NCBI RefSeq assembly: GCF_014645315.1
Contig: NZ_BMLQ01000011.1
Span: forward strand, 43,753-107,752
Source of the DNA: Citricoccus zhacaiensis
GTDB lineage: Bacteria > Actinomycetota > Actinomycetes > Actinomycetales > Micrococcaceae
Length of the DNA stretch: 64,000 nucleotides
Direction of reading: 5' to 3'
The translations under genes were made by a program, and so were the position numbers. The notes beneath the pieces are model-generated. The model had not been told where the DNA came from, ran no database searches, and saw nothing but the letters and a program-made list of their open reading frames with translations. Below are positions 53,145 to 61,061 of this stretch, piece by piece (position 1 is the first letter of the stretch; each line of letters opens with the position of its first letter).

Positions 53145-53435
53145 TCACTCGTCCCCGAGACCCATCTCCCGGGCCTTGCGCTCCCACGCCTCATGCTCGT
53201 TGTCCCGCAGCTCGCGCTTCTCCACGCGGGCCTCGAGGCGGTCGATGCGGCGCTCGACCTCGGGCTTGAGCTGTCCCGATTCCAAGGCTTCGATGCGCTT
53301 CTTGAGCCGCTCGAGCTCCTGGGGGTCGGATTCATTCTCGGACCACGGCAGCGGCTTCCCGGAGACCATGCTGAAGACGGTGATACCACCCCAGACGAGG
53401 ATGGCGATGATGGCGATCCATGCGAACCATGGCAT
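53145..53435 (-). CDS. small membrane-anchored coiled-coil protein
   Basis: 96 residues: one N-terminal transmembrane helix (MPWFAWIAIIAILVWGGITV), a short polar link, then a charged heptad-rich helix (about 38-90, DPQELERLKKRIEALESGQL, VERRIDRLEARVEKRE) that should form a coiled coil in the cytosol. No known family was recognised, though PspB-like proteins share this plan. GAAGGAG precedes the ATG. It is convergent with the permease gene and upstream of nothing informative. Confidence 0.75.
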   Translation of the reverse strand: MPWFAWIAIIAILVWGGITVFSMVSGKPLPWSENESDPQELERLKKRIEALESGQLKPEVERRIDRLEARVEKRELRDNEHEAWERKAREMGLGDE

Positions 53436-53506
53436 GGTGTTCTCCTTCTCGAGGACTGCGGCCGGGACGCCCGCTGCGGAACGCGTCCGGCCGGCGTCGT
53501 GATGGG

Positions 53507-54529
53507 TTATCCGATGGACTGGCCGGCGGAGCCGAGCTCCTGGCAGGCCTGCCCCACGCGGGTGGCCATGGCCTCCTCGGCCTTGGCGCCCCAGGTGCGC
53601 GGGTCGTAGAGCTTCTTGTTGCCGACCTCGCCGTCGACCTTGAGGACGCCGTCGTAGTTCTGGAACATGTGCGTCACCACGGGGCGGGTGAAGGCGTACT
53701 GGGTGTCCGTGTCCACGTTCATCTTGATGACGCCGTAGGACACCGCGTCTGAGATCTCCTGGGCCGAGGAGCCGGAACCGCCGTGAAAGACCAGGTCGAA
53801 GGGGCGGTCCTGGCCGATGCTGGCGCCGACCTCGCGCTGGATCTCGTCCAGGATCTCCGGGCGCAGCTTGACGTTGCCGGGCTTGTAGACGCCGTGGACG
53901 TTGCCGAAGGTCAGGGCCGTGATGTAGCGGCCGTTCTCCCCGGCGCCGAGGGCCTCGATGGTGGCCAGGCCGTCCGCCACGGAGGTGTAGAGCTTCTCAT
54001 TGATCTCATGTGCCACGCCATCCTCCTCGCCGCCGACCACGCCGATCTCCACCTCGAGGATCTGCTTGTTGGCGTGGGTGCGGGCCAGCAGCTCGCGGCC
54101 GATGCGCAGGTTCTCCTCGAGGGTCTCGGCCGAGCCGTCCCACATGTGCGAGTTGAAGAACGGGTCACGGCCGGCCTTGACCTCGGCCTCGGAGGCGTCC
54201 AGCAGCGGCATGACGAAGCCGTCCAGCTTGTCCTTGGGGCAGTGGTCCGTGTGCAGGGCGATGTTGACGTTGTACTGCTTGGCCACTTCGCGGGCGAAGG
54301 CCACCATGGCCAGCGAGCCGGTGACCATGTCCTTGACGGAGGAGCCGGAGAAGTAGGCCGCGCCGCCCGTGGAGGCCTGGATGATGCCGTCTGAACCGGC
54401 CTCGGCGAAGCCGCGGATGGCGGCGTTCAGCGTCTGGGAGCTGGTGACGTTGATGGCCGGGAAGGCATAACCGCCGTTCTTGGCGGAGTCGATCATCTCG
54501 GCGTACTTGTCCGGTGAGGCGATGGGCAT
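53507..54529 (-). CDS. fba: class II fructose-bisphosphate aldolase
   Basis: Zinc-dependent aldolase of glycolysis and gluconeogenesis, 340 residues, cleaving fructose 1,6-bisphosphate. The zinc site HTDHCPKD (about 93-100) and the glycine-rich loops VFHGGSGSS and AFPAINVTSSQT are present, along with NMDTDTQYAFTR. The start MPIASPDKY follows AAGGAG. Upstream lies a CGATAGGTATCG dyad and a three-copy 13-bp repeat carrying TTGACT. It is transcribed on its own. Confidence 0.96.
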   Translation of the reverse strand: MPIASPDKYAEMIDSAKNGGYAFPAINVTSSQTLNAAIRGFAEAGSDGIIQASTGGAAYFSGSSVKDMVTGSLAMVAFAREVAKQYNVNIALHTDHCPKDKLDGFVMPLLDASEAEVKAGRDPFFNSHMWDGSAETLEENLRIGRELLARTHANKQILEVEIGVVGGEEDGVAHEINEKLYTSVADGLATIEALGAGENGRYITALTFGNVHGVYKPGNVKLRPEILDEIQREVGASIGQDRPFDLVFHGGSGSSAQEISDAVSYGVIKMNVDTDTQYAFTRPVVTHMFQNYDGVLKVDGEVGNKKLYDPRTWGAKAEEAMATRVGQACQELGSAGQSIG

Positions 54530-54545
54530 TGCGGCTCCTTGACAT

Positions 54546-54557
54546 CGATAGGTATCG
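54546..54557. promoter_or_regulatory. 12-bp palindrome in the aldolase promoter region
   Basis: CGATAGGTATCG, two five-base arms around GG, begins 17 bp before the aldolase start codon. It may be an operator or overlap the -10 region. Confidence 0.35.
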
Positions 54558-54580
54558 GGTGACCCTGTCCTTGGCCCATC

Positions 54581-54619
54581 CTAGTCAACCGAGCTAGTCA
54601 ACCGAGCTACTCAACCGAG
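54581..54619. repeat. three tandem 13-bp repeats upstream of aldolase
   Basis: CTAGTCAACCGAG at 54581-54593 and 54594-54606, and CTACTCAACCGAG at 54607-54619. Read on the aldolase strand, each unit gives TTGACT or TTGAGT, like a -35 hexamer, so slippage here could change promoter geometry. Confidence 0.85.
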
Positions 54620-54648
54620 GCCGCCGGACCCGCCGGGTCCACGCCCCG

Positions 54649-55359
54649 TCAGGGGCGTTGGCCGAAGACGTGCTGCCGGATCCAGGCGTGCATGGCGATG
54701 CCGGCGGCGGAGGCGGCGTTGATGGACCGGGTGGATCCGTACTGCGCGATGGACAGCGTGGCCTCGGCCGACGCATGGACCTCCTCGGAGAGCCCCGGCC
54801 CTTCCTGCCCGAAGACCAGCACGCACCGCTCGGGCAGCGCGAACGTCTCCAAGGGCACGGAGTCCGGGAAGATGTCGATGCCGATCACGGACAGCCCCTC
54901 GGACGCAGCCCAGTCCGTGAAGTCCTCCACGGTGGGGTGGTGGTGCACGTGCAGGTAGCGGTCTGTGACCATGGCCCCGCGGCGGTTCCAGCGGCGCCGG
55001 CCGATGATGTGCACGCCGGCGGCGTTGAAGGCATTGGCGGTGCGCACCACGGTCCCGATGTTCAGGTCGTGCTGCCAGTTCTCGATCGCCACGTGGAAGG
55101 GGTGCCGCCTGGTGTCCAGGTCCGCCACGATCGCCTCGAGCGTCCAGTACCGGTAGGGGTCCGCCACATTGCGCCGGTCGCCCTCACGCAGCAGTTCGGG
55201 GTCCCACTGCTCGCCCGTCGGCCAGTCGCCCTCCCAGGGGCCCACGCCCACCTCGCGCTCGGGTACGGACTCAATCCCGCGCTCGACGTCGGCGCCCCCG
55301 TTCTCCGGTACGTCCGGAACCGGCGCACCCGGGGTACCGGGGCCGGCGTCGGGCGTCAC
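54649..55359 (-). CDS. SpoU/TrmH-family RNA methyltransferase
   Basis: S-adenosylmethionine-dependent ribose 2'-O-methyltransferase, 236 residues with the SPOUT knot. Motifs are NLGTVVRT-like IGTVVRTANAFNAAGVHIIG, CVLVFGQEGPGLSEE and QYGSTRSINAASAAGIAMHA. The target (tRNA or rRNA) cannot be told. The first 75 residues are Pro/Gly/Asp-rich and probably unstructured. The GTG start overlaps the stop of the preceding small membrane protein by four bases (GTGA), so the two are coupled. Confidence 0.9.
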   Translation of the reverse strand: MTPDAGPGTPGAPVPDVPENGGADVERGIESVPEREVGVGPWEGDWPTGEQWDPELLREGDRRNVADPYRYWTLEAIVADLDTRRHPFHVAIENWQHDLNIGTVVRTANAFNAAGVHIIGRRRWNRRGAMVTDRYLHVHHHPTVEDFTDWAASEGLSVIGIDIFPDSVPLETFALPERCVLVFGQEGPGLSEEVHASAEATLSIAQYGSTRSINAASAAGIAMHAWIRQHVFGQRP

Positions 55360-55685
55360 TTGAGGCGGTCGACGAGCGCCCACGAGGCGAGCGCCGAAGC
55401 CCCCGCCACGGTCAGGACGGCCGGCCACGGGCCGATCTTCTTGGCGAGCGGGTGGGAGGCGCCGAAGCCCCCGATGTACAGCGCGGACAGCGCGACGGTG
55501 GTGGCGGCGCCGCCCTTGGCGGCCCACGTGCGGCCCGCGTAGGCACCAGCCGCGGCCAGGACCACGCCGCCGAGGGCGCGGACGCCGGTCTCGCGGGCGG
55601 TGAGGTAGCCGCCAACGAGGCCCAGGGCGGCCAGGGGGGCGGTCACAACGGACTCTGCGGGCTTGAACACACCGGTTTCGCTCAT
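55356..55685 (-). CDS. small membrane protein
   Basis: 109 residues with three or four hydrophobic helices rich in Gly and Ala (APLAALGLVGGYLTARETGV, VVLAAAGAYAGRTWAAKGGA, WPAVLTVAGASALASWALV). No domain was identified. The start MSETGVFKP at 55685 is one of several in-frame choices and has a weak ribosome site. It precedes the methyltransferase with a four-base overlap. The partner suggests nothing about function. Confidence 0.75.
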   Translation of the reverse strand: MSETGVFKPAESVVTAPLAALGLVGGYLTARETGVRALGGVVLAAAGAYAGRTWAAKGGAATTVALSALYIGGFGASHPLAKKIGPWPAVLTVAGASALASWALVDRLK

Positions 55686-55714
55686 GGGCACCACGGTAGC
55701 CCGCCCAGCCATTC

Positions 55715-55776
55715 ATCACGGCCGCGCTACCTGTCGAGACACGCCGGGACGACTAGACAGTTGGCGCTTTCGTGAT
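55715..55776. repeat. diverged copy of the 12020 hairpin element
   Basis: ATCACG...GCGCTACCTGTCGAGACACGCCGG...GCGCTTTCGTGAT (ends at 55715 and 55776) matches the element at 12020-12076 in order and core sequence (GCTACnTGTCGAGACACnCCGG is shared apart from single changes), but its two arms pair at only about two-thirds of positions. It lies between the divergent membrane-protein and corA genes. Confidence 0.7.
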
Positions 55777-55801
55777 GGGCAATGCAGAGCACAATGGACC
55801 C

Positions 55802-56800
55802 GTGACCATCGTCGACAACGCCATCTACAAGGACGGCCAGCGGATCCTGGCGCCCACCTCGCTGCAGGAGACCTTCGAGCAGTGCAAACGGCTCGGCGGG
55901 ATGGCGTGGGTGGGGCTGTACCGGCCGGATGAGGCGGAGTTGCAGGAGGTGGCGCACGAGCTCAACCTGCACGAGCTGGCCGTGGAGGACGCCCTGGTGG
56001 GCGGGCAGCGGGCCAAGCTCGAGCGCTATGACGATGACCGCTTCTTCGTGTTGATCCCCGCCCGGTACCTGGACGAGACGGAGACGGTGGAGTTCGGTGA
56101 GCTCAACGTGTTCGTCGGCAACGACTTCGTGGTCACGGTCCGCCATTCGGAGGTTCCAGACCTCTCCCGGGTCCGGCGCCAACTGGAGGAGCAACGGCCG
56201 GAACTGCTCTCCGCCGGGACCTCCGCCGTGGTGCACGGGATCCTCGACTCCGTGGTGGACGACTACTTCCCCGTGGCCGAGGGCCTGGAGAACGACATCG
56301 CCGAGATCGAGGACGAGATCTTCGCCGGGGACGGCAACGTGACCCGCCGCATCTACGAGCTCTCCCGCGAGGTGGTGGGCTTCCAGCGGGCCATCCGGTC
56401 CCTGCCGCACATGCTGGAGACCATGATCGAGCACCTGGAGGGGGACCCCGGCAAGGTCGAGGTACTCCGCAAGCTGCGTGACGTGCACGATCACACCGTG
56501 CAACTCGATGACCGCGTCACCTCCATGCGCACGATGCTCGAGCATGCTCTGGAGCTGGATTCCACTTTGACCTCGAAGAAGCTCGCCGAGGTCTCCGTGG
56601 CGCAGAACGAGCAGGTCAAGCGCATCTCGTCCTGGGCGGCCATCATCTTCGCCCCGCAGCTGGTGGGCTCGATCTACGGCATGAACTTCGACCTCATGCC
56701 CGAACTGCACTGGGTGTGGGGCTACCCGTTCGCCCTGGCGCTGATGCTCGCCGTGGCGCTGACGCTGTTCATCCTGTTCCGCAAGAACGACTGGCTGTAG
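55802..56800 (+). CDS. corA: CorA-type magnesium/cobalt transporter
   Basis: Divalent-cation channel of 332 residues. A large cytosolic N-terminal domain is followed by two C-terminal helices, and the hallmark GMN sits between them in GSIYGMNFDLMPELHWVWGY. The last residues FRKNDWL are a usual ending. It would act as a homopentamer in the membrane. The GTG start is chosen over an ATG 30 bp upstream; CACAAT lies six bases before GTG, consistent with a leaderless start. The upstream ATG falls in the repeat element. Confidence 0.93.
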   Translation: MTIVDNAIYKDGQRILAPTSLQETFEQCKRLGGMAWVGLYRPDEAELQEVAHELNLHELAVEDALVGGQRAKLERYDDDRFFVLIPARYLDETETVEFGELNVFVGNDFVVTVRHSEVPDLSRVRRQLEEQRPELLSAGTSAVVHGILDSVVDDYFPVAEGLENDIAEIEDEIFAGDGNVTRRIYELSREVVGFQRAIRSLPHMLETMIEHLEGDPGKVEVLRKLRDVHDHTVQLDDRVTSMRTMLEHALELDSTLTSKKLAEVSVAQNEQVKRISSWAAIIFAPQLVGSIYGMNFDLMPELHWVWGYPFALALMLAVALTLFILFRKNDWL

Positions 56801-56830
56801 CCCACCGGCCTCCGCCACGACCGGACAGCC

Positions 56831-56890
56831 CGGGTCACGACATCCCGGGTTACGAGATCCCGGGTTACGAGATCCCGGGTTACGAGCACG
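56831..56890. repeat. four tandem 15-bp repeats
   Basis: Unit CGGGTTACGAGATCC, starting at 56831, 56846, 56861 and 56876. The middle two are perfect, the first has two or three changes and the last ends GCACG. The region follows corA. The last unit forms the left arm of the palindrome into which the IS30 element has inserted. Confidence 0.85.
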
Positions 56891-56910
56891 CCCGACGTCG
56901 AAACACGCCG

Positions 56911-58240
56911 GGCCAATTCAGGGGGTCAGTGCAAATGCCCTGATTTCTGGGATTGGTCGTCATGGGCTTCTCGTTTCCCGTGGGATTTCGTGTCAAAGTC
57001 ATCGAAACGATGCTCGATGGCGTATCCACTGAGTCGGTGTTGACTTCTGAAGGGGTTTGCCAGGCCAGCGTGTATCGGTGGATGAAGTGGGCAGGGGTCC
57101 GGATGCGACGCAATAGGCCGAAAGATGAATCTCTCAGCGTCGTGTTCGCGGCCCCACAAGTCGGAGCGATCGGGGCCGGTGCAGGTCATGGCCGGCGGTT
57201 GGATCTGGCAGACCGCACGCTGATTCAGCTGGGTATGGAGTCGGGTGTGCTGCCAGCGCAGATCGCCAAGATGGTGGGGGTAAATCCCTCAACGATCGGC
57301 CGGGAACTGGCCCACCACGGGCTCGTCCAGCGGATCCAGAACGGTCCGGTCCAGTACCAGTACTCGGCGAAACTGGCCCAGTACCGGACCGACCTCGAGC
57401 GGGCCCGGCCCAAGAAGCGCAAACTGGACACGGCTGACCACAAGGTGTTGCGCCAGACGGTGGTGGACAAACTCAACGCCGGCTTGTCCCCGGCCCAGGT
57501 CGCCGTGCGGCTGCCGGTCGATTTCCCGGATGATGGAAGCATGCGGATCAGCCACGAAGCGATCTATCAGGCCCTGTATGTCCAGGGCGCCGGATCCCTG
57601 CGCGAGGAACTGAAGGTCGAGCAGGCCCTGCGCTCGGGCCGAAGGACCCGCAAGCCCCGATCGAAGCTGCCGGCCCGGGTCAAGCGGCCCTGGCTGGCAG
57701 GGGTGATGCTGGCCGACCGGGACGAGAAGACCGCGGCCGAGCACGCCGGCCGGGCCGTGCCCGGCCACTGGGAGGGGGATTTGGTCGTGGGCCCGGAGAA
57801 CTCCGGGATCATCACCCTGGTCGAACGGGCCAGCCGGTTCGCGCTACTCGGGCGACTGCCCGGAACCAGGGACTCAGCGACCGTCATCGACCGGCTCCAG
57901 GACATGGTCCGGACCCTGCCGCAGGCGGTGCTGGCCTCGATCACCTGGGACCAGGGCAACGAGATGGCCCAGCATGCCAGGTTCACCGTGGCCACTGGAT
58001 GCAAGGTGTACTTCTGTGATCCGCACTCTCCCTGGCAGCGGCCCACGAACGAGAACTTCAACGGCCAACTGCGCTGGGACTACCCCAAGGGCACCAACTT
58101 CAACGACGTCACCGACGCCGAGCTGAGGGCCGTCCAGGACAAACTCAACTCCCGGCCACGCGTGATCTTGAAGGGATACACCCCCACTGAGAAACTAGAG
58201 GAACTACTCACCGGCATTGCACTCACCCTCTGAATTGGCC
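56911..58240 (+). mobile_element. IS30-family insertion sequence, apparently intact
   Basis: 1330 bp, bounded by imperfect inverted repeats beginning GGCCAATTCAGGGGGTCAGT on the left and GGCCAATTCAGAGGGTGAGT on the right (read inward). The three bases CCG occur on both sides (56908-56910 and 58241-58243) as a target duplication. Removing the element joins GGTTACGAGCACG (56878-56890) and CGTGCTCGTAACC (58261-58273), perfect 13-bp inverted repeats, so the target was a palindrome, probably the terminator between corA and pyrE. Confidence 0.92.
56962..58233 (+). CDS. IS30-family transposase
   Basis: 423-residue DDE transposase. An N-terminal helix-turn-helix (about 15-50) is followed by the IS30 HTH (ALIQLGMESG-like RTLIQLGMESGVLPAQIAKM, NPSTIGRELAHHG) and the catalytic core with D in HWEGDLVVGP, D in ITWDQGNEMAQH and E in RPTNENFNGQLRWDY. 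Length and motifs are complete, so it is probably functional. ATG at 56962 is used; a TTG nine bases earlier is possible. It occupies nearly all of the element. Confidence 0.95.
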   Translation: MGFSFPVGFRVKVIETMLDGVSTESVLTSEGVCQASVYRWMKWAGVRMRRNRPKDESLSVVFAAPQVGAIGAGAGHGRRLDLADRTLIQLGMESGVLPAQIAKMVGVNPSTIGRELAHHGLVQRIQNGPVQYQYSAKLAQYRTDLERARPKKRKLDTADHKVLRQTVVDKLNAGLSPAQVAVRLPVDFPDDGSMRISHEAIYQALYVQGAGSLREELKVEQALRSGRRTRKPRSKLPARVKRPWLAGVMLADRDEKTAAEHAGRAVPGHWEGDLVVGPENSGIITLVERASRFALLGRLPGTRDSATVIDRLQDMVRTLPQAVLASITWDQGNEMAQHARFTVATGCKVYFCDPHSPWQRPTNENFNGQLRWDYPKGTNFNDVTDAELRAVQDKLNSRPRVILKGYTPTEKLEELLTGIALTL

Positions 58241-58277
58241 CCGGTGCGGTCGACGCGTGTCGTGCTCGTAACCGGGG

Positions 58278-58841
58278 TCAGTCGAGGCCGAGCTCGTCCT
58301 TGCCGAAGGCGTACAGGTACTGCACCCCGGCCTCCTCCTCGATGCGCTCGGCGGCGCCGGTGTCCCGGTCCACGATCACGGCAACGGCCTGCACCAGACC
58401 GCCGGCCTGACGGACTCCCTCGACGGCGGTCAGCGCAGACCCGCCGGTGGTGGAGGTGTCCTCCAGGACCACGACGGGGCGTCCTTCCACGGACGGTCCC
58501 TCCACCTGACGGCCCATGCCGTAGGACTTCTGCGCCTTGCGGACCACGAAGGCGTCCAGGGCCCGGCCCTGGCGGCCGGCCTCGTGCAGCATGGCGGTGC
58601 CGACCGGATCCGCGCCCATGGTCAGGCCACCGACGGCCTGGGCCTCGACGCCGGCCTGGTCCAGCAGGTCCAGCATGACCCGGCCCACCAGCGGGGCGGC
58701 CTCGTGATGGAGGGTGATGCGGCGCAGGTCGATATAGTAGTCGGCCTCCTTGCCGGAGGAGAGGGTGACCCGTCCGCGCACCACGGCCAGTTCCTTGATG
58801 AGTTCCAGCAGTCGGGCACGGTCCTGGGTCTGAGTCGTCAT
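58278..58841 (-). CDS. pyrE: orotate phosphoribosyltransferase
   Basis: Enzyme of pyrimidine synthesis that makes OMP from orotate and PRPP. It has 187 residues. The PRPP loop is VVVLEDTSTTGGSALTAVEG (about 122-141), where most relatives have EDVxTTG, and the N-terminal YYIDLRRITLHHEA is present. The start MTTQTQ has GGAG five bases upstream; an ATG nine bases further out is less likely. It is divergent from the MarR-like gene and convergent with corA across the IS30 element. Confidence 0.95.
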   Translation of the reverse strand: MTTQTQDRARLLELIKELAVVRGRVTLSSGKEADYYIDLRRITLHHEAAPLVGRVMLDLLDQAGVEAQAVGGLTMGADPVGTAMLHEAGRQGRALDAFVVRKAQKSYGMGRQVEGPSVEGRPVVVLEDTSTTGGSALTAVEGVRQAGGLVQAVAVIVDRDTGAAERIEEEAGVQYLYAFGKDELGLD

Positions 58842-58902
58842 GGACTCCATCCTAGATTCCCCGACTCTGGATTCTCCGGCAGCGCACTCCTAGGGTGGTG
58901 CC

Positions 58903-59367
58903 ATGAGTGACCCCATTGACCGGGACGCCCCGTCGGGCAACCCCACCGAACAGATGCTCAGCTACTGGATCAACCTGGTGGACACCCTGCTGACCACCCG
59001 CGTCAACGAGTCCCTCGCCGAACACGGGCTCACCCGGGCCCAGTGGCAGCTGATGAACACCCTGACAGCCCGGCCCCAGACCACCGAGGAACTCAGCCAG
59101 TCGCTGGCGCCCGCCGCGGCCACCAGCGAGGAGGGGCCGCGGACGGTCGAGGAGCATCTGGACGAGCTCGTCGAATCCGGCTGGCTGGTGTCCGAGGGCG
59201 GGATGTACACCCTGACCACCACGGGGCGGACCTCCGGCGAGCGCGTGGCCGCCGTGGTGGAGGAGCTCCGGGCGGAGATCACCGAGGGGCTCGACGACGA
59301 CCGGTACCGACTGGTGGTCCAGTCGCTGCAGACGATGGCTGGCAACCTCGGGTGGAAGCGCAGCTGA
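58903..59367 (+). CDS. MarR-like winged-helix regulator
   Basis: 154 residues. The helices LSYWINLVDTLLTTRVNESL and HGLTRAQWQLMNTLTARPQT resemble the start of a MarR protein. The recognition-helix region (SLAPAAATSEEGPRTVEEHL) is atypical and acidic, followed by a short wing (VSEGGMYTLTTTGRTSGERV). DNA binding may therefore be weak or different. The ATG has TAGGGT six bases upstream. It is divergent from pyrE and followed by nadE. Its target is unknown. Confidence 0.78.
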   Translation: MSDPIDRDAPSGNPTEQMLSYWINLVDTLLTTRVNESLAEHGLTRAQWQLMNTLTARPQTTEELSQSLAPAAATSEEGPRTVEEHLDELVESGWLVSEGGMYTLTTTGRTSGERVAAVVEELRAEITEGLDDDRYRLVVQSLQTMAGNLGWKRS

Positions 59368-59429
59368 GGCGGGCCGGATTTAACACGGACGTCATCCCGT
59401 ACCCCGCCAAACCCGCCTAGTCTGGGTGC

Positions 59430-60254
59430 ATGCGTGAACTGCAACGAGAGATCATCGCCGAGATGGGCGTCAGCCCAGAGATCGATCCGGCCGCCGAGGC
59501 GGCCAGACGCGTCACATTCCTCCAGGACTACCTGAGAGCCTCCGGTGCCCAGGGATTCGTCCTCGGCATCTCCGGAGGCCTGGACTCCACCCTGGCGGGC
59601 CGCTTGGCACAGTTGGCCGTCGAGGGGCTCCGGGCCGAGGGCGAGCAGGCCGAATTCGTCGCAGTCCGCCTGCCCTACAACGTGCAGCACGATGAGGACG
59701 ACGCGCGGGCCGCGTTGGATTTCATCGGCGCCGACCGCGAGGTCACCTATGACATCGCCGCCGCCGTGGACGGGTTCGAGTCCGAGTTCGCCTCCGCCAC
59801 CGGTGAACCGATCTCCGACTTCAACAAGGGCAACGTCAAGGCGCGCGTGCGCATGGTCGCCCAGTATGCGATCGCCGGGGGCCGTGGCCTCCTGGTGATC
59901 GGCACGGACCAGGCCGCCGAGTCCGTGACCGGATTCTTCACCAAGTACGGCGACGGCGGCGCGGACGTGCTGCCGCTGTTCGGTTTGAACAAGCGCCAGA
60001 ACCGTGCGCTGCTCCGGCACCTCGGCGCAGCCGAGAGGCTGTGGGCCAAGGTGCCCACGGCCGATCTGCTGGACGGCAAGCCGGGCCAGACCGACGAGGC
60101 CGAGCTCGGCCTGGACTATGACACGATCGACAACTACCTCGAGGGCCGCACCATCCCGGACGAGGCCGCGAGCAAGCTGGAGTCGATCTACCTGCGCTCC
60201 CGGCACAAGCGCACCACCCCGGTGACGATCCTCGACTCCTGGTGGCGCGGCTGA
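59430..60254 (+). CDS. nadE: NH3-dependent NAD synthetase
   Basis: Final enzyme of NAD synthesis, amidating deamido-NAD with ammonia and ATP. It has 274 residues, the short single-domain form. The PP-loop is [17 protein letters not shown] (about 45-61), with [51 protein letters not shown] and the C-terminal [14 protein letters not shown]. The glutaminase domain is absent. ATG has TAGTCT six bases upstream and no ribosome site, so it is likely leaderless. Confidence 0.96.
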   Translation: MRELQREIIAEMGVSPEIDPAAEAARRVTFLQDYLRASGAQGFVLGISGGLDSTLAGRLAQLAVEGLRAEGEQAEFVAVRLPYNVQHDEDDARAALDFIGADREVTYDIAAAVDGFESEFASATGEPISDFNKGNVKARVRMVAQYAIAGGRGLLVIGTDQAAESVTGFFTKYGDGGADVLPLFGLNKRQNRALLRHLGAAERLWAKVPTADLLDGKPGQTDEAELGLDYDTIDNYLEGRTIPDEAASKLESIYLRSRHKRTTPVTILDSWWRG

Positions 60255-60278
60255 CGCTCGCCCGGGCCTGGCGCTGAT

Positions 60279-61061
60279 CTAACGCCCCACGGGCACCTTC
60301 CGCATGACCAGCCAGGACACCCCGTTGGCGAGGACGGCGATCACGATCAGCAGGCCGGAGATCTTGGCGATGAGGTTCGTCGAGAAGAACGTCATGAAGT
60401 CCATCCCGGTGCCCAGCACCAGGGCCAGCGCCCCGAGGATGACTACCAGCAGTCCGGCAATCCCGGCCATCACGCCGTACTGGCCCCACCGCAGGTAGAC
60501 GGCGGCCAGCCCGGCCCCGACCGAGAGGCACGCCAGGGAGATCGCGAAGCTGAGGAGCAGGGTCGCTCCCAGGTCACCGTCGCCCAGCGCGTAGACATCG
60601 AACATGCGCGCTCCCGTGAACCAGTGGCCGGTGGCCTGCTCCAGTAGCAGGAAGGCCCCCATCAGAACGGACAGGAAGGCGGACTGCACCACGATCCACA
60701 GGGCGGTCCCGGCCCAGTAGTGCCGGCGGGTGGAACCCATCATGCCGATGGCGAAGGGCATGGTCCGGGCGTAGGCGTAGACGCCGATCGTCACGATGAA
60801 GCCCGGCCAGGACCACAGCGCCGCCTGGTTGTAGCGGAAGCCGGCGCCGAGCTCTTCGGCCGTGGCCGGAGTCAGGGCCGCCAGCAGCAGGAAGATGACC
60901 ACGCACACGGCGGCCACGGCAGCCAGCATGATGATCGGCACCCAGACCATCTGCATGCGGTCCACGAAGTGCAGCCGGACGATCCGCAGGACAGGGTTCA
61001 TCCCGCGGTGGGCGGTGGCGGCCGGGGCGGGCCCGGCCTGGGTCAGGGTGGCGGTGCTCAT
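60279..61061 (-). CDS. ABC transporter membrane subunit
   Basis: 260-residue membrane protein with six predicted helices (segments MVWVPIIMLAAVAAVCVVIF, SWPGFIVTIGVYAYARTMPF, AISLACLSVGAGLAAVYLRW, and others). It has no strong domain name but is clearly the permease partner of the ATPase gene, whose stop overlaps its start by four bases (ATGA). It is the last gene of a GntR-ATPase-permease operon similar in layout to YtrA-regulated transporters. Substrate unknown. Confidence 0.85.
   Translation of the reverse strand: MSTATLTQAGPAPAATAHRGMNPVLRIVRLHFVDRMQMVWVPIIMLAAVAAVCVVIFLLLAALTPATAEELGAGFRYNQAALWSWPGFIVTIGVYAYARTMPFAIGMMGSTRRHYWAGTALWIVVQSAFLSVLMGAFLLLEQATGHWFTGARMFDVYALGDGDLGATLLLSFAISLACLSVGAGLAAVYLRWGQYGVMAGIAGLLVVILGALALVLGTGMDFMTFFSTNLIAKISGLLIVIAVLANGVSWLVMRKVPVGR

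Noticed and set aside
55772..55801. Upstream ATG start for corA
   Set aside because: It lies in the dispersed palindromic element, and CACAAT at the right distance favours the GTG at 55802. Some doubt remains.
56831..56890. CRISPR array
   Set aside because: The 15-bp units abut directly with no spacers and no cas genes are present. It is a tandem repeat.
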